A stretch of 64,000 bases of DNA from Thelonectria olida (taxonomy: Eukaryota; Ascomycota; Sordariomycetes; Hypocreales; Nectriaceae), in contig JAGPYM010000007.1 of NCBI GenBank assembly GCA_020736575.1, positions 744,001-808,000 on the forward strand, read 5' to 3'. Shown here one piece after another: positions 10,852 through 22,794 of this stretch. Numbering within the stretch: the first letter of the stretch is position 1; each line of letters starts with the position of its first letter. The position numbers were made by a program, and so were the translations under genes. The notes under the pieces were generated by a model, which was given only the letters and a program-made list of their open reading frames with translations, was not told the origin of the DNA and made no database searches.

Positions 10852-12337
10852 GTAAGCAGTTACGTAGCCCTGTGTCGCTGTTAGTCTGAGTGACCTCACG
10901 CGTTCATCCCTCATGACATCGGGGCCTGGCGGTGAATCGGACCCCGAAGAGTCCAGTGGAGAGGATGACCGGGAATCATAATCACCCCAGATCTACAGAG
11001 CGAGAAAAAGGAAGAAAAAAAAATCTAAATCATCCGGACGAACAACGGTTGACGAACCCGAGTACGTACGCCAATTCGTCACAGGGTAAAAAAGGATAAA
11101 CAAATTGAAGATGGAGAGGAGGTGACCACTGAGAGCTGCCCCTCATCCCACGCAACAAGGGAAGGTTGCCCCTCCACTCTCGCCGGGGCGTGTAACACTG
11201 CGGCAACGCCATCTGTCGGGGCGAAAGAAACCCCAACGCCCGCCTAGCAAGTAGGTCTATGTGCACTCTTTTAGAACAGGAACTGGGATGGTACCTTGCT
11301 GCATATGCCCTTTTGCTCCCCCAAGGCAGTCCCTGTGCCAGGTTGCTGGATATCCAACTGACCCAAGACGAATAAAGTAGCCTGGCAGGCGGCCGGCATT
11401 TCCGTCGTATTTGTGTCGGATTCGCATTGCTCGTCCACGAGTTCCATCACCCGCCATAACTGCGCCGCGTCCCGTGCAATCAGCACAATGCTATTCCATC
11501 GTAATTAGCCGGCTCTCGTGCCCCGTCCCAGTTACCAAGAACACTTTCCGACACGTCGAAGCGAATAGATTTTGCGTCAGCCTGATCAAGTTTTCTGATT
11601 ACTTCCATCTATGTCCGGGAGCGAAGGCGCAACCCGGCGCATCCCTTCCGGCGGGAGTGGGATAAGCGCACTCCTCCCATCAGCAGATTCCGTCCATCAC
11701 GGGACGTATCCGACACAAACCGCATGTTTCGCTCCATCAAGTCCCCAACAGGAAATATAAAATTTTCGAATAGGCCAGAGATGAAGAGAAAAAACCGGCC
11801 GTCCTATCGGGCCTTGGCATCAGCTGTTTGGTCCGAAGTTCGACGGGGAAGGGTTGCGACGGACGCCTTTGTCGGACCACGGACTTCCCGCGTCCAACCG
11901 CTTACGGCCTGGCTTTCGGAGTGGCCTATCGACTCTTTCGTCCGAGGCCAGGACAAGACAAGTCAATGGGGGTCACGCACCTGGCATTTCCTTACGGCTA
12001 TTGAGTTGCATCGAGATCTATGTTGCTTCGTGGCTACATTGCAGTACATTGTCAGAGTGAGTCAATAGCCCTTGTCAATTCGGAACTCACACACGAACCG
12101 TACGACGTAGTAGGTCCTGGAAAAAATGTTTCTTCTCTTCCTATCTTTGATTGAGTCTTCTGCGTTTTGCCTGTGATTATTTGACTTCGGCATTAGGTGC
12201 GAAGTGAATGCCTCGTTACTTAAAGCACTATTACACACGGGTGTCTAGTATTATTCAAGTCCAACAATATTCGCCTACGCCTACGCCAAAAAAATTGGAG
12301 AGGCACGATAACATCTAATTGGAATTTCTCATTGCAA

Positions 12338-12366
12338 TTACTACTACTACTATTATTATTATTATT
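12338..12366. repeat. ACT/ATT trinucleotide microsatellite
   Basis: Four ACT-type units run directly into about six ATT units, in the spacer before uL5m. Confidence 0.85.
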
Positions 12367-12779
12367 GCCATTACAATACACGCAGCCAACGTACAAACCC
12401 GAGATCAATATTCAAGGTTGCGGGAAGCCTTCGGGCCGTCGTTCCCCTCAACCCAATGAGGATATCGCAATATGCAATGGTGACATGGCCGCGAACCTAA
12501 AGATCAGGTACAGGACATGAATGGACAAGTCAATTGATGGGACTGCCCGATATGATATCGATATCTGATAGGTAGAATGCTCTCGGTACCAAGTTACCAA
12601 CCCTCAGCCTTGACGTAGCACCGCCACATCTCAATTGCCCACCAGCCACACGTGGCTTAGCACCGCCCTAGCCTGTCCGGGGATTGGAAATTTCCAATCC
12701 CACGCGACAAATCGGTCTTGAACGACGACAGATCGACGAGAGCTCGAATTGCGTGCAATCCATCTCCATCCTCTGCACC

Positions 12780-13960
12780 ATGGCCTCCCTCCGCGAAGGA
12801 GCTCGCATGGCGAGCACATTGGGCCGGAGACAGCTCCCGCTGAGGACCGTCCCCTCGTGCGCCGCCCGATTCACCTCCACCAACGCCGAAAAGCCTGCGA
12901 ATGCCTTCTCAGACCTCGACAGTGCCTCGTCGTTTTCCACCCCTTCGCCCGATGAGAAGGATCTCCAGGCCTTCAATGCCGCCGAGAAGGCAAAGTCAAG
13001 GGCGAAGCAGTTGCCTGGTAACCGGTGAGTTGGGCGAGTTCTTGCCGTCCGATGCTCAAGAGCTAATGGAAGCTGTGAATAGTTACCAATACCACCCTCC
13101 CAAGTACTACCGTGGCCCCCTCCATCCCGTCCAAGTGCCCCCCTCCTCCGACCCGACCGCTCGAGACTTTGTCCCCGGCCCCTTCAACTTTCCCCGATTA
13201 AAGCACACATACGACACCACCATCGCCCCGGATCTGATGACCATGACCTACACGCATGTCCCCCAGGCACCGAGCTTCCCAAGTCCAGCAAAGGCGAATT
13301 GCGAGAGTGGGATGGGTCGTCTCCGTATCACGTAAACCGACCTCGTCGAGGCCCCCGTGGTGGAGGTTCTTCGCGGCTGGGAATCCTCGAACGGGATATC
13401 GCATGGCACAACATCCCCGAGATTGAGGCCGTCACTATCAATTCGTATGCGCCCATGAGTTCGCAGAACAAGGAGTACCTGCACGTCTGCCGCGCTGTCG
13501 TCCAGGCCGTCTCCGGCGCTTTCCCCGAAGTCACCACCATCAAGCACGGCGTCATCCAGTGGCATGTCAGGAAGGGCGACAAGGGTGGTTGCAAGGTGAC
13601 CCTGAAGGGCGGTGCTGCTTACGAGTTCATTGACAAGCTCGTCACTTTGGTCCTGCCCAAGATCAAGGACTGGAACGGAATCAATGCCTCGACCGGAGAT
13701 GACTCTGGTAACTTGGCGTTTGGCCTGAAGCCAGCGTGGATGGCTTACTTCCCCGAGATCGAATTCAACTACGATGTGAGTCCTAATACTACAGAATATA
13801 TTGCCCGAGGCTTGCGACTAACAAATCTATTTAGATGTACCCTGCACGGTTGATGCCCGGTTGTGACATCTTTATCAAGACGACCGGAACTTCGGATAGA
13901 CAGGCACGTCTGCTCATGCAGGCCCTGGGTTTCCCCTTCCACGGCAAGGCTACTCACTAA
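12780..13960 (+). CDS. mrpl7: mitochondrial large-subunit ribosomal protein uL5m, apparent 1-nt frameshift
   Basis: Component of the mitochondrial 54S subunit central protuberance. Exons are 12780-13024, 13083-13775 and 13835-13960. The N-terminus is Arg/Ser-rich without acidic residues, as for a mitochondrial presequence. Family blocks are YHPPKYYRGPLHPVQ, LREWDGSSPYHVNRPRRGPR, ERDIAWHNIPEI, GLKPAWMAYFPEIEFNYD and, in the last exon, MYPARLMPGCDIFIKT with the final GFPFHGKATH. The two conserved halves are in different frames. At 13259-13265 a run of five C precedes AG, and one more C would join them (1,064 nt becomes 1,065, or 354 residues). As written, the first frame stops at 13333-13335. 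Because the gene is essential for mitochondrial translation and all else is intact, a sequence error is more likely than a pseudogene. Confidence 0.88.
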
Positions 13961-14232
13961 ATCAAGAACATGAGTGGCAGTATTGAAACAGTAGTTGGTT
14001 GAAAACAAAGAAATCATCTCCAAATGGTTGATATGTAGCATAGATCTTGTAACAACTTATTTGTATCATATTGGGTATATGTATTCCCAACTGTTTAGCC
14101 GCGTTTGTAGCTGCCTTTATCGTCCCTAGCCATTCCTGCTATGCTGTATCCCATGCCTGGAAGGCATCAGCCGTTGACGCCCCAACTCCGTCCCAGTTGA
14201 TTCATGTATCATATCTTGTCATTCCCACTTGT
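13961..14232. other. convergent spacer, uL5m / Fes1 3' ends
   Basis: A short region between two genes reading toward each other. It presumably carries both 3' untranslated regions; no other feature was seen. Confidence 0.5.
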
Positions 14233-14880
14233 CTATGCCTTGTTAATCTTCTCCCGAAGACCGTGAACAACCACGTCCACCTCATCCATATTGTTCGCAT
14301 CCACGCTGCCCGTCTCGTGGCCCTTCTTCGTCAACTCCTGAGCAAAGAGGTCCATGGCGGGCTGGTAGTTTCGGCACGCAGAGCTCAGGGCGTACACAGC
14401 CTTGCGCCGCACCTCCTTATGCTCGTCCTCGTTCGTCGCAAGGTGCACCAGCGAGGGAACACCATGGTCGCCCATGGTCACCAGGCGTTCCTGGGTTTTG
14501 ACGTTGTTCTGGACGGCGGTGCCGATGCACCAGGCAGCCATTTTGCGGATCTCACGCTCGTCATGCTTCAGTTGCTCAAGCAGGGGCGCCCATAGTTGGA
14601 GGGGGGCCATGTTATTTGCGTTGTCGAGGCCCTCGATAAGTTGCTCGAAGTTGTCAAAGGCAATGAGCTTGTCGTCGAGTGTGACCTGGTCCGCGTCGTT
14701 GGAGGTAATGATTTCCATGGACGCCTTCATGAGATCTGCATCTGAAGGACCTCCCATCAGAGAGGCCATGAGCTCTGGGGTAAGGTCGCTGGTGGGCGGC
14801 TTTGCGTTGGGATCGTTTCTGGAGGAATCGGAGTTTTCAATACCCCATTTGAGGAGGTCGTTAAGGCGCTTGTCACCCAT
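14233..14880 (-). CDS. fes1: Hsp70 nucleotide exchange factor Fes1
   Basis: Armadillo-like cytosolic exchange factor that releases ADP and substrate from Hsp70 (HspBP1/Fes1 family). It is a single exon of 215 residues. The start MGDKRLNDLLKWGIENS is the typical Fes1 opening. Armadillo-type helices follow, with the blocks KLIAFDNFEQLIEGLDNANN, REIRKMAAWCIGTAVQNN and RRKAVYALSSACRNYQPA. The reading frame continues 96 nt upstream, but family similarity starts at MGDKR, so I take that ATG. A run of nine T on the plus strand lies just upstream of the start. uL5m converges from the left. Confidence 0.95.
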   Translation of the reverse strand: MGDKRLNDLLKWGIENSDSSRNDPNAKPPTSDLTPELMASLMGGPSDADLMKASMEIITSNDADQVTLDDKLIAFDNFEQLIEGLDNANNMAPLQLWAPLLEQLKHDEREIRKMAAWCIGTAVQNNVKTQERLVTMGDHGVPSLVHLATNEDEHKEVRRKAVYALSSACRNYQPAMDLFAQELTKKGHETGSVDANNMDEVDVVVHGLREKINKA

Positions 14881-17800
14881 GTTGAAGTTTTTTTTTTTTA
14901 TCTGAGTTGATTGAGATAAAAGAAACGTGGAGAGGTAGTAAGCCCGTTCGTTGAACCTCAAAGGTTGTGGTTTCAATGGTGTTTATTATGTGTGAGGACG
15001 TCGCGGGGTTGAAGCCTTCGAATCTTCAACTTTTTTAAAGTGATTATCGCGATGACGGGGATTTGCCCATTCTGGAATCTTCAAGAAGAATCCTTACCGA
15101 AAATCGACTAGCGCGCTCTCAATGTTCAATCGGTACGTATTCGTGTAGCATCATGCACGACCTGGAAGATTCGATGCTCCGTTCCCCGGCGGGGGTTTCT
15201 AGCTTTTGGATGTTGAGATGGAGCCGGTTGCCATGTCGAAGCTGATCGATTACAATCGCAACTAAAAAGCAACTTGAGCCTTTCTTAGGCAATTATGACG
15301 CCTCAACTCAGATGGAGCTTGTCTATCTTATCCGTAGCCCGTAGAGGATATATCCATGTCGTATCGTCGTGTCCGGAGGTGTTGGCAAAAAAATGAACGT
15401 GGCAGCCAAAGATTTCATCATAGCTTGCACCCCCCGTTCACAAAAAGCCCCACCATGCGCGCTGCCCCTCATCGCTGCTTTTGCGAGCTTTGACGAGAGC
15501 GAGCGAGACCGAAAAATGGCGAGGAAGCGAGCACCCAAAAAATTGAAAAAAATTCGCAGCGCACAAACCAACATTTTACCTCTGAACCCACTACGGCGGC
15601 AAAAAGAGAGCTGACGCGCGTTCGGCTACGTCCGAGACCAATTATGTGTGGCTTGAACGAGAGAGGATAATTATAGAAGAAGGCAGACGAGTTCGGGACG
15701 CTGCAGCTAAGAAAGGTTTGGCCGTGGAACGAAACGAAACGATGCAGCCTGGTGGAATTTTTGCATTTGTGAGCACGCCGAGGCTGGCGTTTTTAGAGCT
15801 ATACCAAGACTCTGACTGGCCACAACTTGGGTGGATTCTCTAGCCTGCTGAGCAGGGGAGCAACTATGGTTCGCTTCTTCAAAAGGGGATGGACGGATAA
15901 TTTGTTGGGGGCGCGCGGACCTTTGAGAAGAATGAGGTGAGAGGCTGTGGTCCAGGTCGTGGAGAGCAATGAGACGCATATCATCTATGAATCCATGATA
16001 CATAAGTTGGACGGCACGCACTCGTAGAACCCTAACATCCATTTGTCTCTGTCTTAGACGGCATGTGACTGCTGGAATGTGTTTGGCTGATTCAGATGAC
16101 ACAAATCGGCGGTATGTATGTCAGAAAGATAGATAAGCGGGCGGAGTTCCGACCGCCACGCTGCAAGATGCATGTATCGATCTGGCCAACTGTGTTTGTA
16201 GACGAAGGCGCGGTGAGAGTTGCACGAGGCCATGTGAAGACGTGCATGGCAGAGCAACACAATCCACAATCCCGCATCAGCCATCGCCATGGAACGAATA
16301 TGATGAACGAGCCTCCTCATGCCGTCGTCGGTGCCACTAGCTGATTGGAATTGATGTTGCCTGCTTGGCCAGTCGGATGTCCTGGCTTCTTTGTTGGAAC
16401 TGGACCGCAGCGAGATTCTAAGATCCACCTGCTATGTAGACGACTTGGGGTCAGTGGGCGAAGGCAAGCCTCGTCGAAGATGTGAGGTAAGCACCAGATA
16501 TGCACAGCCGGCTGCCTTGCGTCAACCATTCGCCATGATTCCGCGTACTGTTTGGAATACGATGCCATCGGGGGCTTCACAGAAAAGAGTAGGTGATACC
16601 GTGCTGTTTACGGATACCTTGCGAGGAGCCGTTGTTAGTTATTCCGGTGGATCTGGCGGTTGAGACTGTCCGTTTTCCAGCCTCCTCTTTCACGGCTTGC
16701 CAGGCTCGGGGGTGAGCCCCGGCTGGTCCGGCCGGCCTCTTTTCTCTCCGGGGACCCAATTCTAGTTCGTCTGGCCGTCGGGGAAAGAGTCAGGGGGAAT
16801 GGAATTGCTTGCTGAAGCGAAGCACTGTCCAAGAGCAAATCTCATCCGATGTCTGTCATTGGAGTGGACGAGGGCATAGGATGAGGAAGGGCGAGGCAGC
16901 CGTGCAAAGCTCGGTCTCCCGAGAAGCTGTGACCATTGGCTTTCCTTCATCCGTCTTGGTCGGTGGTATCTGGTCCGGTCCGCTGATGGATCATGGAGAC
17001 GTTGCTGGCTGGGGGAGAAAGGAGGGGGGAACTTGAGGCTGTAATTACAGAGGTGTGAAAGAGGATCAATTGCCTGACACGCACTCTGTACGAAGAACCC
17101 ATTGACCTTCTTCTTGGCAGAGGATAATCAGGTAGAAGAATAGAAGCCTCGAGGCTACAGCATTAAAAAGTTCCTAGCTGGCTGACGTAGCGTGGTTGCT
17201 TAAACATTGTGGCGTTGAACGGGAACGGTTGATGACGACGGCACGAGCCCCTCAAAATGGAAGGCAACAACTCAGGACACATGTCCCAATGATAAAGAGA
17301 GGCAGTAGCCATCGCGAGCCAGAGCCAACAACGCCAGCAACGGTGACCGTTAGCAGAGAGTAGGTCTGCGATCCAATTCCATTCCCAGCCTCCCAGCCTC
17401 CAGCCACTGCCACTGTCACCACCACGAACCAATCAGCTAAAAGCGGCAAGCCAGATCCCTCTTGTTTCTGCCACCTTTCCATTTCTCTCCCAGCGAGCAA
17501 CCAAGTCGACGTGCTTGTTTCCCACCAAACAAGGTAGGCGGTCTCGCCCCCTCCCCCTATCCCGCGCAAAAGCCTAGAAGCCCCTGCCAGATTCCCCTGC
17601 TCCCAGTGGACAGTGGCCACTCTACCGGGCGTGGTAGGTAGTGTCCACCTCAGCATTTCGGGCCCGTGGGCCCGCCCACAACTTTCTTGTGACAGCGTCG
17701 CCCAGCGATACTTCCCTCCTTTCCCCCCTCCCACTTCTCCCACTTCCCCCTTCCCCATTCCTCCCATCTTCCTGCTCCATCCACCGTCAACTTCTTTTCT

Positions 17801-18009
17801 TCCAACTCACCACATATCGAGACGCTCTCTCCCCGACTCGTCCTCCCATCAACTCCATCACTTTCTTCGTCTAGCATCTCGTGAGCATCCTCCCCCTCCT
17901 CTCCCCTCACTCTCTGTCCGCCTGCTGGCCTTTTCCGCCTTTTGCTCAACTCTTGGGAACCTCGCCGCTAAACCCGTTTCTGGACAGCTTTCCACCGTAA
18001 TCCACAGCC
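14881..18009. other. 3.1-kb spacer upstream of Fes1 and actin
   Basis: Divergent upstream space. The last 300 bases before the actin start are strongly C/T-rich on the plus strand (about 17,690-17,960), typical of a highly expressed fungal promoter and leader. The open frames in between are mutually overlapping and unrecognised. Confidence 0.5.
17690..17960 (+). promoter_or_regulatory. pyrimidine-rich actin leader/promoter tract
   Basis: A long C/T-dominated stretch with CCTCC/TTCCC-type words directly precedes the actin ATG at 18010. CT-rich blocks near the transcription start are a known feature of strongly expressed filamentous-fungal genes. No start site can be placed from the sequence alone. 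Confidence 0.5.
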
Positions 18010-19605
<1,596 letters not shown>

Positions 19606-20042
19606 GGTGCGTAAACTTTTACGGAACAGACACGGTGGGGTTTGAGCTGACTTTGTGTGATAGCGAATCCCCCAACAAACCGAACCCTCCCACCCTCCAC
19701 ACAACGACGGCAAGATCATGGAGGTCGCGACAGATGCGGAGCCCTGGGTGGATGGCACGTATCTCCGGCGAGTCTCATATTTACGAAAAGTTTTTGACAT
19801 GGTCAAGAGGGTGGGCGTTGCCTTTTCTCCTAAGAGTTGTGATGGCCCCTGTGGAGTAGTCGCGTGCATAATGCGTGCATAGGGGTAGAATGCCGAGGCT
19901 GATCATACAAATACTTTTTTGCTTCCACCTAGATTCGTTGAATGGAAAAGTGATGATAATGTCGATTAAGTGTCTGTTGGTGTCTAGATTGACCGCAGAA
20001 TCCACATATGATGCAAGTGTGCAGGACGTGGGATGCAGACAT
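19606..20042. other. actin 3' region
   Basis: Spacer between the actin stop and the stop of the leftward release-factor-like gene, so both genes converge here. No open frame is supported. Confidence 0.5.
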
Positions 20043-20682
20043 TCATATTCGTTGTATTGTGATTACGGGTGGTCTCTCGACGTTGTGTGTAACAGTACGC
20101 TGGTCTCCTTCGGGTGCTTGGCCTTTGCCTTCAGATGCTGAGTCCGCTCCAGTCGAAGCATTGGCACTGGCTTTCTCTTCTTCAAGCTTTTTGTATTTCC
20201 TACGACTCTTCTTGGATGAACTTGCTGCGCGCTTCTGTTTTATCTGGCCAACAATGGAGGAACGGCTTTGGTCACCATTGCGTAGTTCGTCGACGCGCTG
20301 TGCAAGAAGCTCACGTGCGTGTTTCCGGTTCTGGTCTCGAGATCGGGTAGCTTGGGACTTGACGACAATGCCGGTTGGGGTGTGTCTAAGCTGGACGGCC
20401 GAGTTGGTTTTGTTCTATCGGGGGCAGCTTGTCAGTCGTAGCTTAAATAGAGTGCCATCGTCCAGGCAAAGGTGATGGCCTTACAATCTTTTGACCGCCG
20501 GGTCCGCTTCCTTTGACGTAGAACTCTTCAATCTCGGATTCTGGCGGCGGTTTGGGTCGTGGGGGTAGAGCTTTGACGAGGGTGGCGGGAGAGGTTGTGA
20601 AGGTGCGCAGCGAGGCGGTGCGGGCGGAGGACCAGGCACAAGGCCTGAAAGGGAGGAATCGGAGGAAGTTTCTAGGAATCAT
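20043..20682 (-). CDS. GGQ-domain mitochondrial release-factor-like protein (MTRFR/Rso55 type)
   Basis: Short class-I release-factor relative that acts on stalled mitochondrial ribosomes in its characterised relatives (human MTRFR/C12orf65, yeast Rso55). Exons are 20682-20485 and 20414-20043, 189 residues. The first 40 residues are Arg/Ser/Pro-rich without acids, consistent with a mitochondrial targeting signal. The catalytic loop GSGPGGQKI is at about residues 58-66. The intron lies directly after it, and NKTNSAVQLRHTPTGIVV then SQATRSRDQNRKHA continue the domain. A Lys/Arg-rich ribosome-binding tail follows. The codon-recognition domains of full release factors are absent. It diverges from the ssSPT-like gene, whose start is 452 nt away. 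Confidence 0.88.
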
Positions 20683-21134
20683 AGTGCCTCGATTGAGCAT
20701 CTCAGCATCATTGGGGCAGAGCTCGGTGGGAATTGCTGGTGGCGATGACGACAGTTCAGACGTTGAAACGCACACTTCACGAGGCTCGGCGAGGTCGCAC
20801 GGCACGGCACAAGCCACAAGCCACACGTTAAGAGGAGTGGGGCACAGCCGCAGGACCCCGGGATTCAGCATGGAAGTGGGCCCTTTATCCAATCGCTGGT
20901 GGGACAATTTCGGAGACGACGGGAAGCATTTGCGGTCAGGTCTCATCAGTCTCTCCTTTAAATCTTCAATTCCATTTAGCGATACGAGTACACACAACAC
21001 AATAAATAGCAGCGCCCTTTTTTTCGTCCTTCCTTCTTGACGACCTCTATCCTTACGAACACGGCCCGCCTCCGAACCGATCGATTGATAAACATCTCAT
21101 CCACTACACACGCGCGCCTTCATCGATCCTAGCC
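20683..21134. promoter_or_regulatory. 452-nt bidirectional promoter region
   Basis: The only space between the divergently read release-factor-like gene and the serine palmitoyltransferase small-subunit gene, so it must hold both promoters and leaders. No specific factor site was recognised. Confidence 0.55.
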
Positions 21135-21590
21135 ATGTCTGTCATTGGATCGTTCCGCAGGTGGTTGAGCCTCAAGCAGTACCAGCTCGAGGTCACCTTT
21201 AGTGTCTACATGTTTACGCCCTGGGAGAAGTTCTTCTTCAGTAAGTAATGTCCTTCTAACCTCTCCACTCTGGATTGTGTCGACGACCGTTCGCAACACA
21301 CCCTTCCCACCACGAACAGTCACGAGCCTGCCACAAGCAATAAGCTGACCACCCCGCGCTACCATCTAGACTCCCTGGTTTTCCTCCTCTTCAGCCTGAC
21401 ATTCATCGCCGCGTGCCTGTACCTGCCGCACCACATCTCGTTCCTGCTGGGCCGCGCCTGGTACTACATCAACGGGGAGCACATCGACGTTGCCGAGGCG
21501 GCCCTCGAGGTTCTACAGGACATGTCGGCGAGCGCGCTTGCTGCGGGGACGGCGACGGAGACGGCGCAGGAGGTCCTGAAGGAACTGTAG
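21135..21590 (+). CDS. serine palmitoyltransferase small subunit-like (ssSPT family)
   Basis: Small ER membrane activator of serine palmitoyltransferase, the first step of sphingolipid synthesis. Exons are 21135-21240 and 21370-21590, 108 residues. The diagnostic core is YQLEVTFSVYMFTPWEKFFF then NSLVF, matching the family pattern of an aromatic YxxxVT stretch, PWE(R/K), then FNS. One hydrophobic membrane span follows (LVFLLFSLTFIAACLYLP, about residues 37-54), then HHISFLL. The tail beyond residue 70 is Ala/Glu-rich and longer than in animal ssSPT proteins. The 129-nt intron splits the codon at the FF-NS junction. Family assignment rests on motif recall, not a search. Confidence 0.78.
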
Positions 21591-22794
21591 GAGCAGTGCG
21601 GCAGAAGTGCGCTCGCGGATGCGATTCGGGAGTTGTATGGAATTATGGCAAGGAGGACGGAACGTGTACATATCGACGAGGTGGGAGATGAGGAATGAGA
21701 ACGACATAGAGCGGCGTACGTTTGTAGAGGGAGGCAGGTGAAGAAGGGTTGACTTGGATTTGATGGCGTTGAGGACGGGATTTGGGGGCATATGCATACA
21801 ATCGGCCAGACGCACGGTCTAATGATAATATACGTTACACTAGTATCAATGTTCGCCAGGGAGGTGCCTAGACTCGTTATGTGTGTAGGAGTCGATGATT
21901 CGGAGACGCCCCGTTTTGCTCATTCCTCGGTATGGTAGCTGTCATGGCCCAACACCCTTGATTGATTCGGACGTTTCAGGGGCTTGGGAGTCTATTAGTT
22001 TTTGACAAACAGGCGAAACCTGTCGCACACATTCTATAAGGAGTCAAGTCGGCACCTTTCGCTTTGCGTCTTGCCCTTAGTCGACTTCAGCTACGAGCGC
22101 GGGGCGAATTCTTAGTATGAGGACCATTTCCTATACATTGAGCGTGGCTTGAATAGGCTCGGGTCTCCGGCCAAAGCTCTCGTCTAAAATGGGAGGTGGA
22201 ATTGAGCTGTCGCGAGAGCTGACAGTTATGAGTGGGAGTTGCCATGTCTGCGTAGTAGAATAGTACAGTGTAGCAGAAGACACTACGGAGAGCAAGTCAG
22301 AATCACTCTGCTCACTCGTGGCATTCAGTCAAGAGTATCCATCAGTATGTTATCAGCTCAGAGCATACTATCGCAGATTATAATCGAGAGAATATCAAGT
22401 CAAATGGCCTTAGGATCGATCACCCTGCTCCTCCCAAGTCTCTTCGAAAACCCGTCGGCCTCACTATCAGCAGCGTCAATGCTCCCGGACTTTACAGGCT
22501 TTCGATTTCTTCCTTGACACCGATGAGAAACCTACCATTACACCTGTGACTGAGTCCAGATGACAACGACAAGAACTATGACGACGAAATGGTCAACGTC
22601 TGCCACCCCTTCAACGACAACATCATCCCTGCCTACCTACCTCTGCTATCACCAGGGGCTACTATGTGTAAGACTGCGTGGTCATGGAATATACAAGGCG
22701 CCAGAGCAAGCCCATCGGCGGCGCGGCCAATCCCGCCAGATCCGCATTACTAGATTGAAGGGAACCGTAAGCACCTTGGGAGTAGAGTCAATTA
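21591..22794. other. intergenic, 3' of ssSPT-like and ELP2
   Basis: Convergent spacer of 1.2 kb. Several short open frames exist on the plus strand near 22,240-22,800, but the last overlaps the real ELP2 last exon in antisense. None is supported. Confidence 0.45.

Larger units (their letters stand above)
9455..12779. other. 3.3-kb intergenic region
   Basis: Upstream space of the ubiquitin protease (leftward) and of uL5m (rightward). It contains a purine pentamer repeat, an inverted repeat and a trinucleotide microsatellite, listed separately. The open frames overlap each other, are short, and carry no domain I recognise. Confidence 0.45.

Noticed and set aside
13340..13400. Second possible pair of compensating frame changes in uL5m
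   Set aside because: The Gly/Ser-rich segment between RRGPR and ERDI looks slightly unlike the family, but the frame stays open and only one net base is missing over the gene, so I did not claim further errors.
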